From the IMG/VR virus record IMGVR_UViG_3300009788_000013, positions 1 through 61,153 of that record: a stretch of 61,153 nucleotides of DNA; one strand, given 5' to 3'. Positions within the stretch are counted from its first letter, which is position 1. Each line of letters opens with the position of its first letter. The position numbers and the translations under genes were made by a program. Under the pieces are notes generated by a model. The model saw only the letters and a program-made list of their open reading frames with translations, was not told where the DNA came from and made no database searches. Of the stretch, positions 30,444 through 38,331 are shown piece after piece. The stretch comes from a virus.

Positions 30444-30793
30444 GACCTCTCGCAGCGCCTATTCATTACCACGACCGCCTCTGGAATATTCAAAAGGCCA
30501 CTGATGACTGCTTCAAACAAATCTGGCCATTCCTCACGTAACTTGTTCACATCTGCGGCGGGAGTTGCCTCCATGCCAAAGCTCTTCGCCCACTGCGTGA
30601 TATATTGATCACATTCGTCCCCTCTTATTGGAATCGTCTTGCGCTGTTCGTCTATTTCAGTGTGTTCCTCTCTTCGCGCACTAGCTCTACTCGCCATATC
30701 TGAGAATTGCTGGATAGCATCCTCCGGAGTGGTCCCTAGCTCGCGTGCAAAATCAGCGAGAATCTGATTCCGTTGTTTCTTGTCCATCATCAT
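30440..30793 (-). CDS. 117-aa hypothetical protein
   Basis: The protein starts with several Met codons (MMMDKKQRNQI) so the precise start is unclear. It is soluble, helical (DFARELGTTPEDAIQQFSDM) with a C-terminal helix (DLFEAVISGLLNIPEAVVVM). It is coupled to the nuclease gene by an ATGA overlap. No family recognised. Confidence 0.5.
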   Translation of the reverse strand: MMMDKKQRNQILADFARELGTTPEDAIQQFSDMASRASARREEHTEIDEQRKTIPIRGDECDQYITQWAKSFGMEATPAADVNKLREEWPDLFEAVISGLLNIPEAVVVMNRRCERS

Positions 30794-31073
30794 CCCCTTT
30801 CAGATTAGTTACTCCATAGCAGCAGTCCAGGATCGTGGCGCTCAGATCGCTCAGTTGATCAGCACAGAGCGTCCGCGCACGATCTACACCTACCAGCGCC
30901 GCCCGCGCCTTCATCAATTCTAGATCCTTGCGGAGCAGTACCTCAGCATGTTGGCTGACTACCTGATCCATCGCGGTCAACTTGCGCCCCTCGATCGTCA
31001 GGAGTATAGATGCTCCGATCACCAGCAGCGGCCACAAGAATAGCAGAAAATCGTCCCATGTTTTAAATATCAT
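30753..31073 (-). CDS. 106-aa membrane protein with helical tail
   Basis: From ATG 31073 (MIFKTWDDFLLFLW) a hydrophobic helix (FLWPLLVIGASILLTIEG) is followed by a long charged helix (MDQVVSQHAEVLLRKDLELMKARAAL) and two Cys pairs. The longer open frame overlaps another gene. The overall plan resembles small phage Rz-like or exclusion proteins, but nothing decides. Confidence 0.5.
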   Translation of the reverse strand: MIFKTWDDFLLFLWPLLVIGASILLTIEGRKLTAMDQVVSQHAEVLLRKDLELMKARAALVGVDRARTLCADQLSDLSATILDCCYGVTNLKGDDDGQETTESDSR

Positions 31074-31287
31074 CACAACACTGCGCTGGCTCCTCCGGGG
31101 CGGGGCAGTCATCGCAATAGTGCTTGCCGGATTGCTCTCGCCATCCCACCGTCCGCAGTACTGACTCATCGCTGTGATCATACCTCCCCGCCGTGTGCAT
31201 CGGGCCAGCGAAAACGAACCGGAGTTTGACCTGCTTGAAGGCCTCGCAACCGTCGCAAACAATCTCTACCGTAGCGTCTGATATCAT
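31063..31287 (-). CDS. 74-aa zinc-ribbon protein
   Basis: Two Cys pairs, VCDGCEAF (about residue 11) and CDDCPAP (about 58), are spaced like a zinc ribbon, with a beta segment KLRFVFAGPMH between. It ends in CCDDI. Probably nucleic-acid binding. The TAA overlaps the start of the membrane protein. Confidence 0.55.
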   Translation of the reverse strand: MISDATVEIVCDGCEAFKQVKLRFVFAGPMHTAGRYDHSDESVLRTVGWREQSGKHYCDDCPAPEEPAQCCDDI

Positions 31288-31288
31288 C

Positions 31289-31615
31289 CTACGAACTCCT
31301 TCGTACTCTAACTACCTCTTCTTTCAACTCGGCGATGATTGATCTCAAGCGCCAACAGTCGCTCCGGTGATTCTGATCCATGCTCTCGCGAATCCGGTCG
31401 AATACACGCTGCTGCTCTCCCATCTTTGTGGCGTGTTCTTTCTTTATCGCCTTCACTGGATCGTACCCGATCTCGATGGGTGGCCCAGTCACCATGTGAT
31501 GATTTTCTTCCGATACCTCGCAGTCCCCCGCGATCATTTGAATCTGCTCTTTGGATGCGGCGATGCCCGCCTCGTCCAAGCTGGACTCGATCGTCTCAAG
31601 CCAATAGTCGCTCAC
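31289..31615 (-). CDS. 108-aa hypothetical protein
   Basis: A helical, charged protein (ETIESSLDEAGIAASKEQIQM; MGEQQRVFDRIRESM; LRSIIAELKEEVVRVRR) containing a CEVSEENHH segment. It has the look of a small coiled-coil protein of phage accessory operons. No family recognised. It starts one base from its neighbour. Confidence 0.5.
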   Translation of the reverse strand: MSDYWLETIESSLDEAGIAASKEQIQMIAGDCEVSEENHHMVTGPPIEIGYDPVKAIKKEHATKMGEQQRVFDRIRESMDQNHRSDCWRLRSIIAELKEEVVRVRRSS

Positions 31616-31806
31616 GGCGCCACCCCTTCCTCGTAGCTGGCTATCGTCCCACCCGACTCCAGCGTGCTCACATAATCATCAATCATCTCGGCACTGTAGG
31701 CGGATGATAAGTGTTCCATTTGCCTAGCCTGGTTCATGGCCAACGCCTTCACAGCCATTATCAGGGCTGAGAGTCTGTAGAGTATTTCATTCTCAAACTG
31801 AGTCAT
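31612..31806 (-). CDS. 64-aa hypothetical protein
   Basis: A small helical protein (ENEILYRLSALIMAVKALAMNQARQM) with an acidic end. It overlaps both neighbours by four to fourteen bases and lies in the middle of TU2. Function unknown. Confidence 0.45.
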   Translation of the reverse strand: MTQFENEILYRLSALIMAVKALAMNQARQMEHLSSAYSAEMIDDYVSTLESGGTIASYEEGVAP

Positions 31807-32020
31807 TCTTCACTTCCTCCTCTATGTGTTTACATCGCAGGGCTTTACTTGCCGATTCATGCTGCTGGCCGCAGCGCTTACATTTCGTCGGGATTTTCTT
31901 CCGTGCACCATGCGGCATCTGTCGTTGCTGGTTGAGCCTGCCTCGAAGAGAACGTAGCTCCGCCGCTGTGATCGGGCCGTCACATCGTGGGCAGGAGACA
32001 GTTATGTCATTCTCTTTCAT
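31793..32020 (-). CDS. Zinc-ribbon protein (75 aa)
   Basis: From ATG 32020 (MKENDITVSCPRCDGPI) the protein has two CxxC pairs, CPRCD and CKRCG, and an Arg/Lys-rich stretch between. It ends in a helix with an extra Cys. This is a treble-clef/zinc-ribbon type nucleic-acid binder, common in helicase neighbourhoods. Confidence 0.55.
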   Translation of the reverse strand: MKENDITVSCPRCDGPITAAELRSLRGRLNQQRQMPHGARKKIPTKCKRCGQQHESASKALRCKHIEEEVKNDSV

Positions 32021-32243
32021 CGGTGTCTCTGTTAGCTCTTTCTCCTTGTCTTGATCTCCAGGGCCGGTCTCGTGGATCATAGAACATACCCTCCTCTAGA
32101 GTTCCATGGCCCTGCCGGTGTCCCCTTGCGTTGATAACATTAATTCCCCACCAGATCTCCCGATCAGTCAAATCGACTAGGAATGTTCCGGGAGCGGCGA
32201 ACTTTACCATCATCCCGTCTTGATTGCTTTGTTCTATCCTCAT
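32007..32243 (-). CDS. 78-aa hypothetical protein
   Basis: The protein has a beta-rich start (MVKFAAPGTFLVDLTDREIWWGI) and a basic Arg-rich tail. It overlaps the SNF2 helicase stop and the zinc-ribbon gene. It could be a small accessory to the helicase. No family recognised. Confidence 0.5.
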   Translation of the reverse strand: MRIEQSNQDGMMVKFAAPGTFLVDLTDREIWWGINVINARGHRQGHGTLEEGMFYDPRDRPWRSRQGERANRDTDERE

Positions 32244-34090
32244 GCTCTGATCACCTCCATCAGTTCGTCTGGGAGTTGCCGTTTATATTTCCACACGATA
32301 CGCCGACCGAGTTGCGCCTGTCTAATGCTCAGCTCGTCCCGTCCAGCGAGCGATTTCCCGATATACGTATCAAATTTGTTATAGCCGTGCCCATCGAGAG
32401 CCTGCGCACCGTCACAAGCCTCTGCCAGTAGCCTCAGGGCCTCGTGTATGGCGTTGATCTGCTCTGGGGTGAGTGAGACTACCTTGCCGTTCACCTCATC
32501 GCTCCTAGCCCCCTTACGGCGCGGCAACACCGGCTCCTGCTCCTCTTCCCGATCCAAGGCCCGATCAATCACCTCCTGTTTCTCAATTAGTGTATGGGCC
32601 ATCCGGCAATCCAGCGATCCAGCGAGTACCAGATGCTGCACCATCACCGAATCTTTCTGTCCGATCCGATGGCAGCGATCCTCGGCCTGCGTGATATTGC
32701 CGGGCACCCAATCAAGTTCCGCGAATATGACATGACTAGCAGCAGTGAGCGTTATACCGACTCCTGCGGCCTGGATGTTGCCAATGAATACCTGAATGCT
32801 AGGATCAGTCTGGAACCGATCAACAGCCTCCCGTCGCTTCAGCATCGGTGTCTCACCCGTGAGCTTCACAGCCCGATCACCGAACAGCTCCATCAATCCC
32901 GCCACCATATCTTTGTGATGAGCAAAAACCACCACTTTGCCACTATCCCCTATGGCATTCTCAACATGTTCTACGACGTGCGGGATTTTCGCCATCGCTA
33001 CTTCGTGGCGCTTTGCGGACATCTCGGTAAATGCTGTTCGTCCCGCCTCTCTGAGCCTGTCAACGGCGAGCTTGTAGGCGCTCCCATCCTCATCTGCCTT
33101 CGCCAGCTCAACCTCGGCCTTCAGAAGTTCCAGCTTTTCCTCGTGGGCTTCGTACGCTTTGGCCTCAGCTGCTACTACTCGGCTCGCTCCGTTCGGTGGA
33201 ATCTCCACAACCTGCCGTCGCTTGGCGGGCAGCTCAGGCAGCACATCGGCCTTCAGTCTACGAACCATCACCCGCTCCCGCATATAGCTCTGGAGTTGAT
33301 CCAAATTTGATGCACCGTCCGTTTCCCATCCCCAGCGGCTCCGATATCCAGCACAGTAGGTTTCCACGAAGTATAGCCAGCCTCTAAACAGCCCTAGCGC
33401 CTTGAGTACCGGCAGAACCTCGATCGGCCTGTTCGGGATCGGTGTACCACTGAGAAACATCTGCCGAGTAGCACCCTCCACCAGCCCCTTATTGTCCCGA
33501 TCACCCAGGACTGCAACCGTTCGTTTCGTTTTCGGGTTTTTGAGATAGTGGCACTCATCGATGATCACACCATCCCATTTCACCGAGGACAGCTTCTCGC
33601 GGTGTTTCCCTATGATGTCGTAATTGATGATCAGCACCTCGGAGGTGTCTACATCGCACTGTTTGCCGATCGCTACAGAGATCCGCATCGGCCTCACGAG
33701 CCAGCGCTTCAGCTCCCGCTCCCAGTTCAATCGGAGCGAAGCCGGACAGATCACCAGCACTCGCTTCATTGCCGGATCGGCATTCAGGACGCCGATGGCT
33801 TCAATGGTTTTCCCCAATCCCATCTCATCCCCGAACAGTACACCGGTACGTTTCAGAGCATAGTTGATACCAGCGATCTGGTAGGGGAGGTAGGCAAGTC
33901 CATCGGGGCAAGGGATATTGATATCGGCTGTGGTGGTGGCCGCTCTCGATTCGGCGACGGCCTCTTTGCGCTCCACGTCCGCTGTGCAAGATGCTGCCCA
34001 GCGCCCGGCCTCGGTTTTCACGAGCTTACCATGCTTCGGGGCCACGCGCTCGCCGCAATCGACGCAGTGGATTTCGTACTTGTTCGTCAT
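32240..34090 (-). CDS. SNF2-family helicase (SMARCAL1-like)
   Basis: The 616-residue protein starts with a zinc knuckle (CVDCG near residue 9). Its helicase core has FGDEMGLGKTIEAIGV (Walker A, about residue 88), LVICPASLRLNWERE, IIDECHYLKNP (DECH, about 178), FLSGTPIPNRP, and a second lobe with VVFAHHKD, VFIGNIQAAGVGITLTAASHV and AEDRCHRIGQKDSV (motif VI). A C-terminal segment (SIRQAQLGRRIVWKYKRQLP) follows. Proteins like this anneal or remodel DNA at replication forks. It is the second gene of TU2. Confidence 0.85.
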   Translation of the reverse strand: MTNKYEIHCVDCGERVAPKHGKLVKTEAGRWAASCTADVERKEAVAESRAATTTADINIPCPDGLAYLPYQIAGINYALKRTGVLFGDEMGLGKTIEAIGVLNADPAMKRVLVICPASLRLNWERELKRWLVRPMRISVAIGKQCDVDTSEVLIINYDIIGKHREKLSSVKWDGVIIDECHYLKNPKTKRTVAVLGDRDNKGLVEGATRQMFLSGTPIPNRPIEVLPVLKALGLFRGWLYFVETYCAGYRSRWGWETDGASNLDQLQSYMRERVMVRRLKADVLPELPAKRRQVVEIPPNGASRVVAAEAKAYEAHEEKLELLKAEVELAKADEDGSAYKLAVDRLREAGRTAFTEMSAKRHEVAMAKIPHVVEHVENAIGDSGKVVVFAHHKDMVAGLMELFGDRAVKLTGETPMLKRREAVDRFQTDPSIQVFIGNIQAAGVGITLTAASHVIFAELDWVPGNITQAEDRCHRIGQKDSVMVQHLVLAGSLDCRMAHTLIEKQEVIDRALDREEEQEPVLPRRKGARSDEVNGKVVSLTPEQINAIHEALRLLAEACDGAQALDGHGYNKFDTYIGKSLAGRDELSIRQAQLGRRIVWKYKRQLPDELMEVIRA

Positions 34091-34296
34091 TTGATCCTCC
34101 GAAATCGGAAGATCGGAGATGCCCCACCACCAAACGATGCGTCTTGCCCAATTTCCAGCACTTGCAGAGCTGCTATCGTCTCTGGTTCATCAAAATCTGA
34201 CAGCGCGAAAGTACCGATGATCTCGGGCTCGCTACCATCAGCCTTCTCGATGACTCCCCGGAACCACCATTCCTTCTGTCTGATTACGCTTTTCAT
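34087..34296 (-). CDS. 69-aa hypothetical protein, first gene of TU2
   Basis: A mixed alpha/beta small protein (SVIRQKEWWFRGVIEKADG; FALSDFDEPETIAALQVLEIG). It has a proper leader with AAGGAA ahead of the ATG, unlike the first genes of TU3 to TU5. It is coupled to the SNF2 gene by an ATGA overlap. Function unknown. Confidence 0.5.
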   Translation of the reverse strand: MKSVIRQKEWWFRGVIEKADGSEPEIIGTFALSDFDEPETIAALQVLEIGQDASFGGGASPIFRFRRIK

Positions 34297-34320
34297 TGCC
34301 GCGTTTCCTTTCTACCTGCT

Positions 34321-34349
34321 ACTATATATTATTTTGCTAGCAATGTAAA
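34321..34349 (-). promoter_or_regulatory. TU2 promoter with embedded operator palindrome
   Basis: TTTACA (34349-34344), a 17-base spacer and TATAGT (34326-34321) on the minus strand. The spacer contains the perfect 10-bp palindrome TTGCTAGCAA (34334-34343). The wider 19-mer (34328-34346) is the inverted form of the operator at TU3 and TU4. A protein bound here would occlude the promoter. Confidence 0.6.
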
Positions 34350-34393
34350 GCGAAAACTGGAAGCGATGGTGATTTTTTTTCGCAGGATGGAAA

Positions 34394-34580
34394 TAGCGCG
34401 AGGATACGCTCTGTGGGACTTCTGAGTTTCTGGGGAGGGTGGAACTACCGGCGAAGGCGCACAATCGCCGTAGCGGCTACCTGTGGCGCTCTCTCAGGGA
34501 TCTGTGTCCGACTCCCATCCCTACTCTGCCAGCTTGTTATCGGCGGAGCACCTCTCGGAAAACGCGGCTTCGTTCGGCGT
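34394..34580 (-). terminator. Operon-boundary element (copy B)
   Basis: A 187-base gap with no ORF. It begins on the plus strand with GCGCGAGGATACGCTCT and TTCTG, followed by GGGGAGGGTGGAACTACCG, as in copies A, D and E. CGAAGGCG...CGCCGTAGCG stems follow. It lies between the end of TU1 and the TU2 promoter. A T8 run near 34372 lies on the promoter side. Confidence 0.45.
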
Positions 34581-35021
34581 TCAGGCGTCCTCGGAAGCGA
34601 CTACCATGATTACCTTATCGTCCCCTTTTATTGCCCCGGCCTCCTCTAGCGCATCTATATGCGTGTGTTCACCCTCGGGCATCTCGTAGACCGGCAGATG
34701 CTCTGGAACCCGTAGAGCTATCCGCGCCGACGTGACGAAATGGGCGCAGGTAGCCTCCCTCCCTTCTTTTGACTCCACTAATTCCAAGCTGACCGCTAAG
34801 CCAGAGAGCAGCACTTTCATCACCGCGTTGTCCGGAAAGAACGCCGGAAACTGTGTCCGCAGCCACGGCTCACATTCCCTCATGGCCCTCGGAAGCTGGT
34901 GAGTGAGTAGTTCGTCCCCCGTGAGGAAGTTGAGAATGTCGTACACGCCATCCATGTGCCGATCAGAGACAAGTCCGCCCGTCGTGATGGAAAGAATATC
35001 ACTAATGTGGAAAGTTTTCAT
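34581..35021 (-). CDS. Conserved phage protein (DUF7736-like)
   Basis: The 146-residue protein begins with a motif I know from many phages: FHISDILSITTGGLVS, then HMDGVYDILNFLTGDELLTHQLPRAMREC, and ends in an acidic stretch with DKVIMVVASEDA. The family's function is unknown; it is often near replication genes. It is the last gene of TU1. Confidence 0.65.
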   Translation of the reverse strand: MKTFHISDILSITTGGLVSDRHMDGVYDILNFLTGDELLTHQLPRAMRECEPWLRTQFPAFFPDNAVMKVLLSGLAVSLELVESKEGREATCAHFVTSARIALRVPEHLPVYEMPEGEHTHIDALEEAGAIKGDDKVIMVVASEDA

Positions 35022-35066
35022 TGTGTGTCTTTTTCTTAGGAGTTTGAGGTGTTGGTGTTCCAGTGC

Positions 35067-36407
35067 CTATATCGTCTCATCGTCTCCGTCTTCAGTAATC
35101 ATCTGGAACCGAACGCTGCGCGGATTGAATTGCAGCTCGGCCTTCCCTTTCGGCCCATTGCGCTGCTTTCGGATCAGGATGCTGATCGGGCATGGGTTGC
35201 CCGTTCTGATACTCGATTTCTCAGCGTCTCGATCTACATGTAAAAAGAGCACCGTATCGGCATCCTGCTCCAGTGATCCCGAATCGCGGAGGTGATGTAG
35301 ATCGGGTTGCCCACCAGATTTCGCAATCTCTCGATTCAGTTGTGAGAGGGCCAATATCGGTACATCGAATTCTCGGGCCATCAATTTTAGCGCCCGGCTA
35401 ATCTCTGAGATCTCCTCGACCCGTTTGTCCATTTGCCGCGCAGTCCTCATCAGCTGTAGATAGTCGATGATCACCAGCCCTGGCGGTGTACCGTCCGCCG
35501 TTAGACGTTGGAGCGCAGCAAACTGAGCCGATGGTGTGCTGGTGGTCGAATGATCTATCAGTAGAGGCGTCTTATGAATCCGTTCGAGAGCTATCTGTGC
35601 ACTAGCAACTTCGTCGTCACTCAATTGCCCCGCCCTCATCTCCTGTAGGCTAAGCCCTGTCTCGACGCACACAAGCCGCTGGATGATCTCAGTTGCTCGC
35701 ATCTCCAGTGAAAACCAGACGACTCTAATATTCCGCTTCACTGCTACTAATGCGATCTGGCCTGCTGCCGCCGATTTCCCGACACTCGGCCTAGCTGCCA
35801 GGATGATCAATTCCCCAGGAGTGAATGCGGTAATCGTATTATTCAGGTTACTCCACGGGCTCGGTACTGCACCACGAGCTAAACCCGGATTCAGAATCTG
35901 CCCTACACCCCCGGCCACCTCTACCATCTGCTCGATAGAGAGAAGCCCCCCTTTTTTATCCTCGCTAGATAACTGCTGGTAGAATCGTGCCGCTGCTGCC
36001 ACCGTGGCTCGCTCAGCTCCGCGTTCACAGCAGGCTAGAATCAGCTCTTGTGCTTTCCTTGCCGCACGTCGTAGAATAGCCTTGTCGCGCAGCAGAATCA
36101 GGTATTCATCGATGGCGTAGACTTTGGGCAACTGATCATCCATCGATACGAGATAACCGATACCACCTATAGAATTCAGCTGGCCTCGCTTCATCAATTC
36201 CTTGGCCACCAGCACTCTGTCGATCTCACTACCCCTACTGCTCAGGACCCGCATACAGTCCCAGATTCGCTGATGAGTGATCAATGAGAAATCGTCTTGT
36301 TCTAGTTCTCCCATCACAGGGATGCGAGTATCAGGGTATCGGAGCAATGAGCCTAGCACTAAACATTCAACATCCACGGCTGCTGGTAGTTCTATTTCTC
36401 CCTTCAT
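35067..36407 (-). CDS. dnaB: Replicative DNA helicase (DnaB family)
   Basis: This 446-residue protein has the DnaB N-terminal domain (EAAVLGSLL-like VECLVLGSLLRYPD, residues 13-26) and the RecA core: LAARPSVGKSA (Walker A, about 204-214), WFSLEM, VIIDYLQLM (Walker B), ALSQLNRE, LRDSGSLEQDADTVLFLHVDRD and a final LIRKQRNGPKG arginine-finger region. The hexamer unwinds DNA at the phage fork. It follows the replication organiser gene with a four-base overlap, as in many siphoviruses. Confidence 0.92.
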   Translation of the reverse strand: MKGEIELPAAVDVECLVLGSLLRYPDTRIPVMGELEQDDFSLITHQRIWDCMRVLSSRGSEIDRVLVAKELMKRGQLNSIGGIGYLVSMDDQLPKVYAIDEYLILLRDKAILRRAARKAQELILACCERGAERATVAAAARFYQQLSSEDKKGGLLSIEQMVEVAGGVGQILNPGLARGAVPSPWSNLNNTITAFTPGELIILAARPSVGKSAAAGQIALVAVKRNIRVVWFSLEMRATEIIQRLVCVETGLSLQEMRAGQLSDDEVASAQIALERIHKTPLLIDHSTTSTPSAQFAALQRLTADGTPPGLVIIDYLQLMRTARQMDKRVEEISEISRALKLMAREFDVPILALSQLNREIAKSGGQPDLHHLRDSGSLEQDADTVLFLHVDRDAEKSSIRTGNPCPISILIRKQRNGPKGKAELQFNPRSVRFQMITEDGDDETI

Positions 36408-37270
36408 CTCACCGGCAAATAGTCATCGTCATCATCGAATATCAAACCGCCCTTCGCCCGCGTGGCCTTCTTCGCATCATCCAGTAGCGCCTTCAAGTCT
36501 TCGGGATCATCCTCCCATCGGCCCTGATTCAGCCATGTCTGAGGCCATAGCTCAGAATGCCCGCGAATCTGAGCGAGCTGCTTCTGGATCTTCCCTTGCT
36601 CCTTCGCAGCAGTGATGATCTGTCTAGCGATCGATTCGTTCTTAGCTGCCTTGTTCCAGGATTTCCTACATGTCCCCTTGCCGATCTTTCGCCAGACAGC
36701 CTCAGCCCAGAACTCGTTGAACATGCGCTCTTTCCAGTCGATGGTATTGCCAGGAGAAACGGGGATCAATTGCTGCTGCGATTGATCAAGTCTTTTTGAT
36801 GCACTATCACCAGCACCAGCACCAGCAAGAGCAAAAGCACGGTGCGCAGTTTTGCGCAAATTTTCGCAAAAAAACTGAAGTGCTTTAGATTCTAGGAGTT
36901 TGGCCCTACATCGCCAATCTTGATACGTATCATCGGGAGGAGCTGGTGATAGCAGATCTCTAGCAAAAGCGTATCGAGGCAGGCAGTTTCGCGGTATATC
37001 AAACTGTGCCCACCACGTCCCCTCTGATGACTGGTACAGAAACACCAGGAACGCTCTGTGGTACTCCACCAGAAACCGAGGGATCTCCTCTTCAGTCGGC
37101 GGATGATCTAGCGCCACGAAACACCGGGCGACAAGCAACCGTGGATCTACCTCCATTCGCCCAAGCGAATTAGCTGCCGCTAACAGGAAGGGAAATGATA
37201 GAGCTGCTTGATCAGAGCACCTGCGGAGGCGCTTATCGTTGAGTAGAAAATCAGAATGTATTACGGGCAT
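36404..37270 (-). CDS. Replication organiser / helicase loader-like protein
   Basis: The 288-residue protein starts with a winged-helix domain (HSDFLLNDKRLRRCSDQAALSFPFLL; RMEVDPRLLVARCF; YHRAFLVFLYQ). It has a central linker and a C-terminal domain (FNEFWAEAVWRKIGKGTCRKSWNKA; WPQTWLNQGRWEDDP) typical of phage O/DnaD-like initiators. It ends with an acidic patch. It is directly upstream of dnaB. The ATG is preceded by GGGGAG at four bases. Confidence 0.65.
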   Translation of the reverse strand: MPVIHSDFLLNDKRLRRCSDQAALSFPFLLAAANSLGRMEVDPRLLVARCFVALDHPPTEEEIPRFLVEYHRAFLVFLYQSSEGTWWAQFDIPRNCLPRYAFARDLLSPAPPDDTYQDWRCRAKLLESKALQFFCENLRKTAHRAFALAGAGAGDSASKRLDQSQQQLIPVSPGNTIDWKERMFNEFWAEAVWRKIGKGTCRKSWNKAAKNESIARQIITAAKEQGKIQKQLAQIRGHSELWPQTWLNQGRWEDDPEDLKALLDDAKKATRAKGGLIFDDDDDYLPVR

Positions 37271-37293
37271 TCATCTCCCCATTCTAGAGATGC

Positions 37294-37347
37294 GGGGCGG
37301 TGGGTACCGTGAGAATGGCACGTCACCACTTTGGGGCTTACCGCCCC
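37294..37347 (-). promoter_or_regulatory. GC hairpin ahead of the replication organiser gene
   Basis: Arms GGGGCGGT (37294-37301) and ACCGCCCC (37340-37347) are perfect complements. A second, tighter hairpin GGGGC-GGTAA-GCCCC forms on the minus strand at one end. It lies in the 79-base gap between two co-directional genes in TU1 and has no T-run. It may attenuate or pause transcription; role not shown. Confidence 0.4.
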
Positions 37348-37349
37348 GC

Positions 37350-37553
37350 TCAGATCGGGTCGCGTTCCTGATCTGATGATTTCATTGTACTACAAAACTT
37401 CTTTCCGGCGTCGATGGCTTGCTGCCTCCGCCGCTCATCACATTCCTCGCACCCATCTCCGGGCTCGCAAGGGCCGTGATCCATCTCTTGCAGCATCCAG
37501 AAAGCGTCTCGACGGGCAATCCATCTGTCGTATGCGGCCGCTTGCTTATCCAC
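37350..37553 (-). CDS. 67-aa hypothetical protein with Cys pair
   Basis: A GTG start at 37553 overlaps the upstream TAA. The protein is helical with CEPGDGCEECDERRRQQ, a potential metal site. It lies just before the hairpin at 37294-37347. No family recognised. Confidence 0.5.
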   Translation of the reverse strand: MDKQAAAYDRWIARRDAFWMLQEMDHGPCEPGDGCEECDERRRQQAIDAGKKFCSTMKSSDQERDPI

Positions 37554-37785
37554 TCTTCACCTCCCCGGCGTCAAGGTCATCGAGGGCTCTGGTGGCTACA
37601 CCGGAACGACGCGCATAGTACTCCAGTGCCGCTCGCGCCGTGGCAAGCTTATCCCATGCCGCCAGTAGCTCGTCTGCTAGGGCTGGGATGTCATCGTTCA
37701 CAAGGTTCGCCACGTGTTCAACTTCGCAGTAGACGCCTGCTCCTTGCGCCATCTCTTTAATAGCTTTGATATCGGCGCGTGTCAT
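37546..37785 (-). CDS. 79-aa helical hypothetical protein
   Basis: From ATG 37785 (MTRADIKAIKEMAQ), which overlaps the TGA of the resolvase gene (ATGA), the protein is mostly helical (VEHVANLVNDDIPALADELLAAWDK; ARAALEYYARRSG). Small helical proteins of this kind are common in phage accessory regions. Function unknown. Confidence 0.55.
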   Translation of the reverse strand: MTRADIKAIKEMAQGAGVYCEVEHVANLVNDDIPALADELLAAWDKLATARAALEYYARRSGVATRALDDLDAGEVKSG

Positions 37786-38276
37786 GATCCCTGTATCTCC
37801 TCTCGGTGGATCTCCCACCACGTTACAGCTAATCCGAGAGCCTGCCACACGTGTTTACCTCCTGCCTGACGAACAGGATAGAGCGGCCCGCTTTTCAGCC
37901 ACGGCTTTTCTATACCTGTACGTTCTATCCATCGATCCTTGAGCGCTTGAGTGATCCAGGAATCCTTTGCATTGCCGTTGTGGCAGAGGTGTGTCTTCAC
38001 GGCAACTCTGGGCATTTTAAAGGCCCTGTCGAGGCCGAAGGCATGGCGATATATACCTACCCACTCTTTTGTTTCAAGAGTTGTTTGCCCGATGGGACGG
38101 CCATAGCTAACGATGTCCTCGATAACCATGTGGCTAGCCTTTCCGAAGGTATCGTCCAGATCCCACTCTATTCGGTTCAATAACTCAATGTTTTCTGTTT
38201 GACCACATCTCTGAAGATCCCCATCATAAGTTACCCAGGCACTTGATTTTGGAGCTGGATCAATTGCGAGTATCAT
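37782..38276 (-). CDS. RuvC-like Holliday junction resolvase
   Basis: The 164-residue protein shows an RNase H-fold resolvase pattern: ILAIDPAPKSSAWV (first catalytic Asp, residue 6), MVIEDIVSYG (second acidic, about residue 52), VKTHLC and a C-terminal HVWQALGLAVTWWE where the last catalytic acidic residue normally lies. Length agrees with phage RuvC. It would resolve recombination or replication junctions before packaging. Confidence 0.65.
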   Translation of the reverse strand: MILAIDPAPKSSAWVTYDGDLQRCGQTENIELLNRIEWDLDDTFGKASHMVIEDIVSYGRPIGQTTLETKEWVGIYRHAFGLDRAFKMPRVAVKTHLCHNGNAKDSWITQALKDRWIERTGIEKPWLKSGPLYPVRQAGGKHVWQALGLAVTWWEIHREEIQGS

Positions 38277-38331
38277 ATTGAACTGAATACTGGCTGGCCA
38301 TAGAAAGCACCAGCCAGTAAACCTCCCTCCC

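Noticed and set aside
32594-33310. Plus-strand ORF of 238 codons
   Set aside because: Antisense to the same helicase gene, with odd composition (Cys, His, Ser rich). Treated as a shadow.
33548-34348. Long plus-strand ORF of 266 codons
   Set aside because: It lies opposite the SNF2 helicase gene, whose motifs are clear. The plus-strand product has no domain pattern and no ribosome site; it is a shadow.
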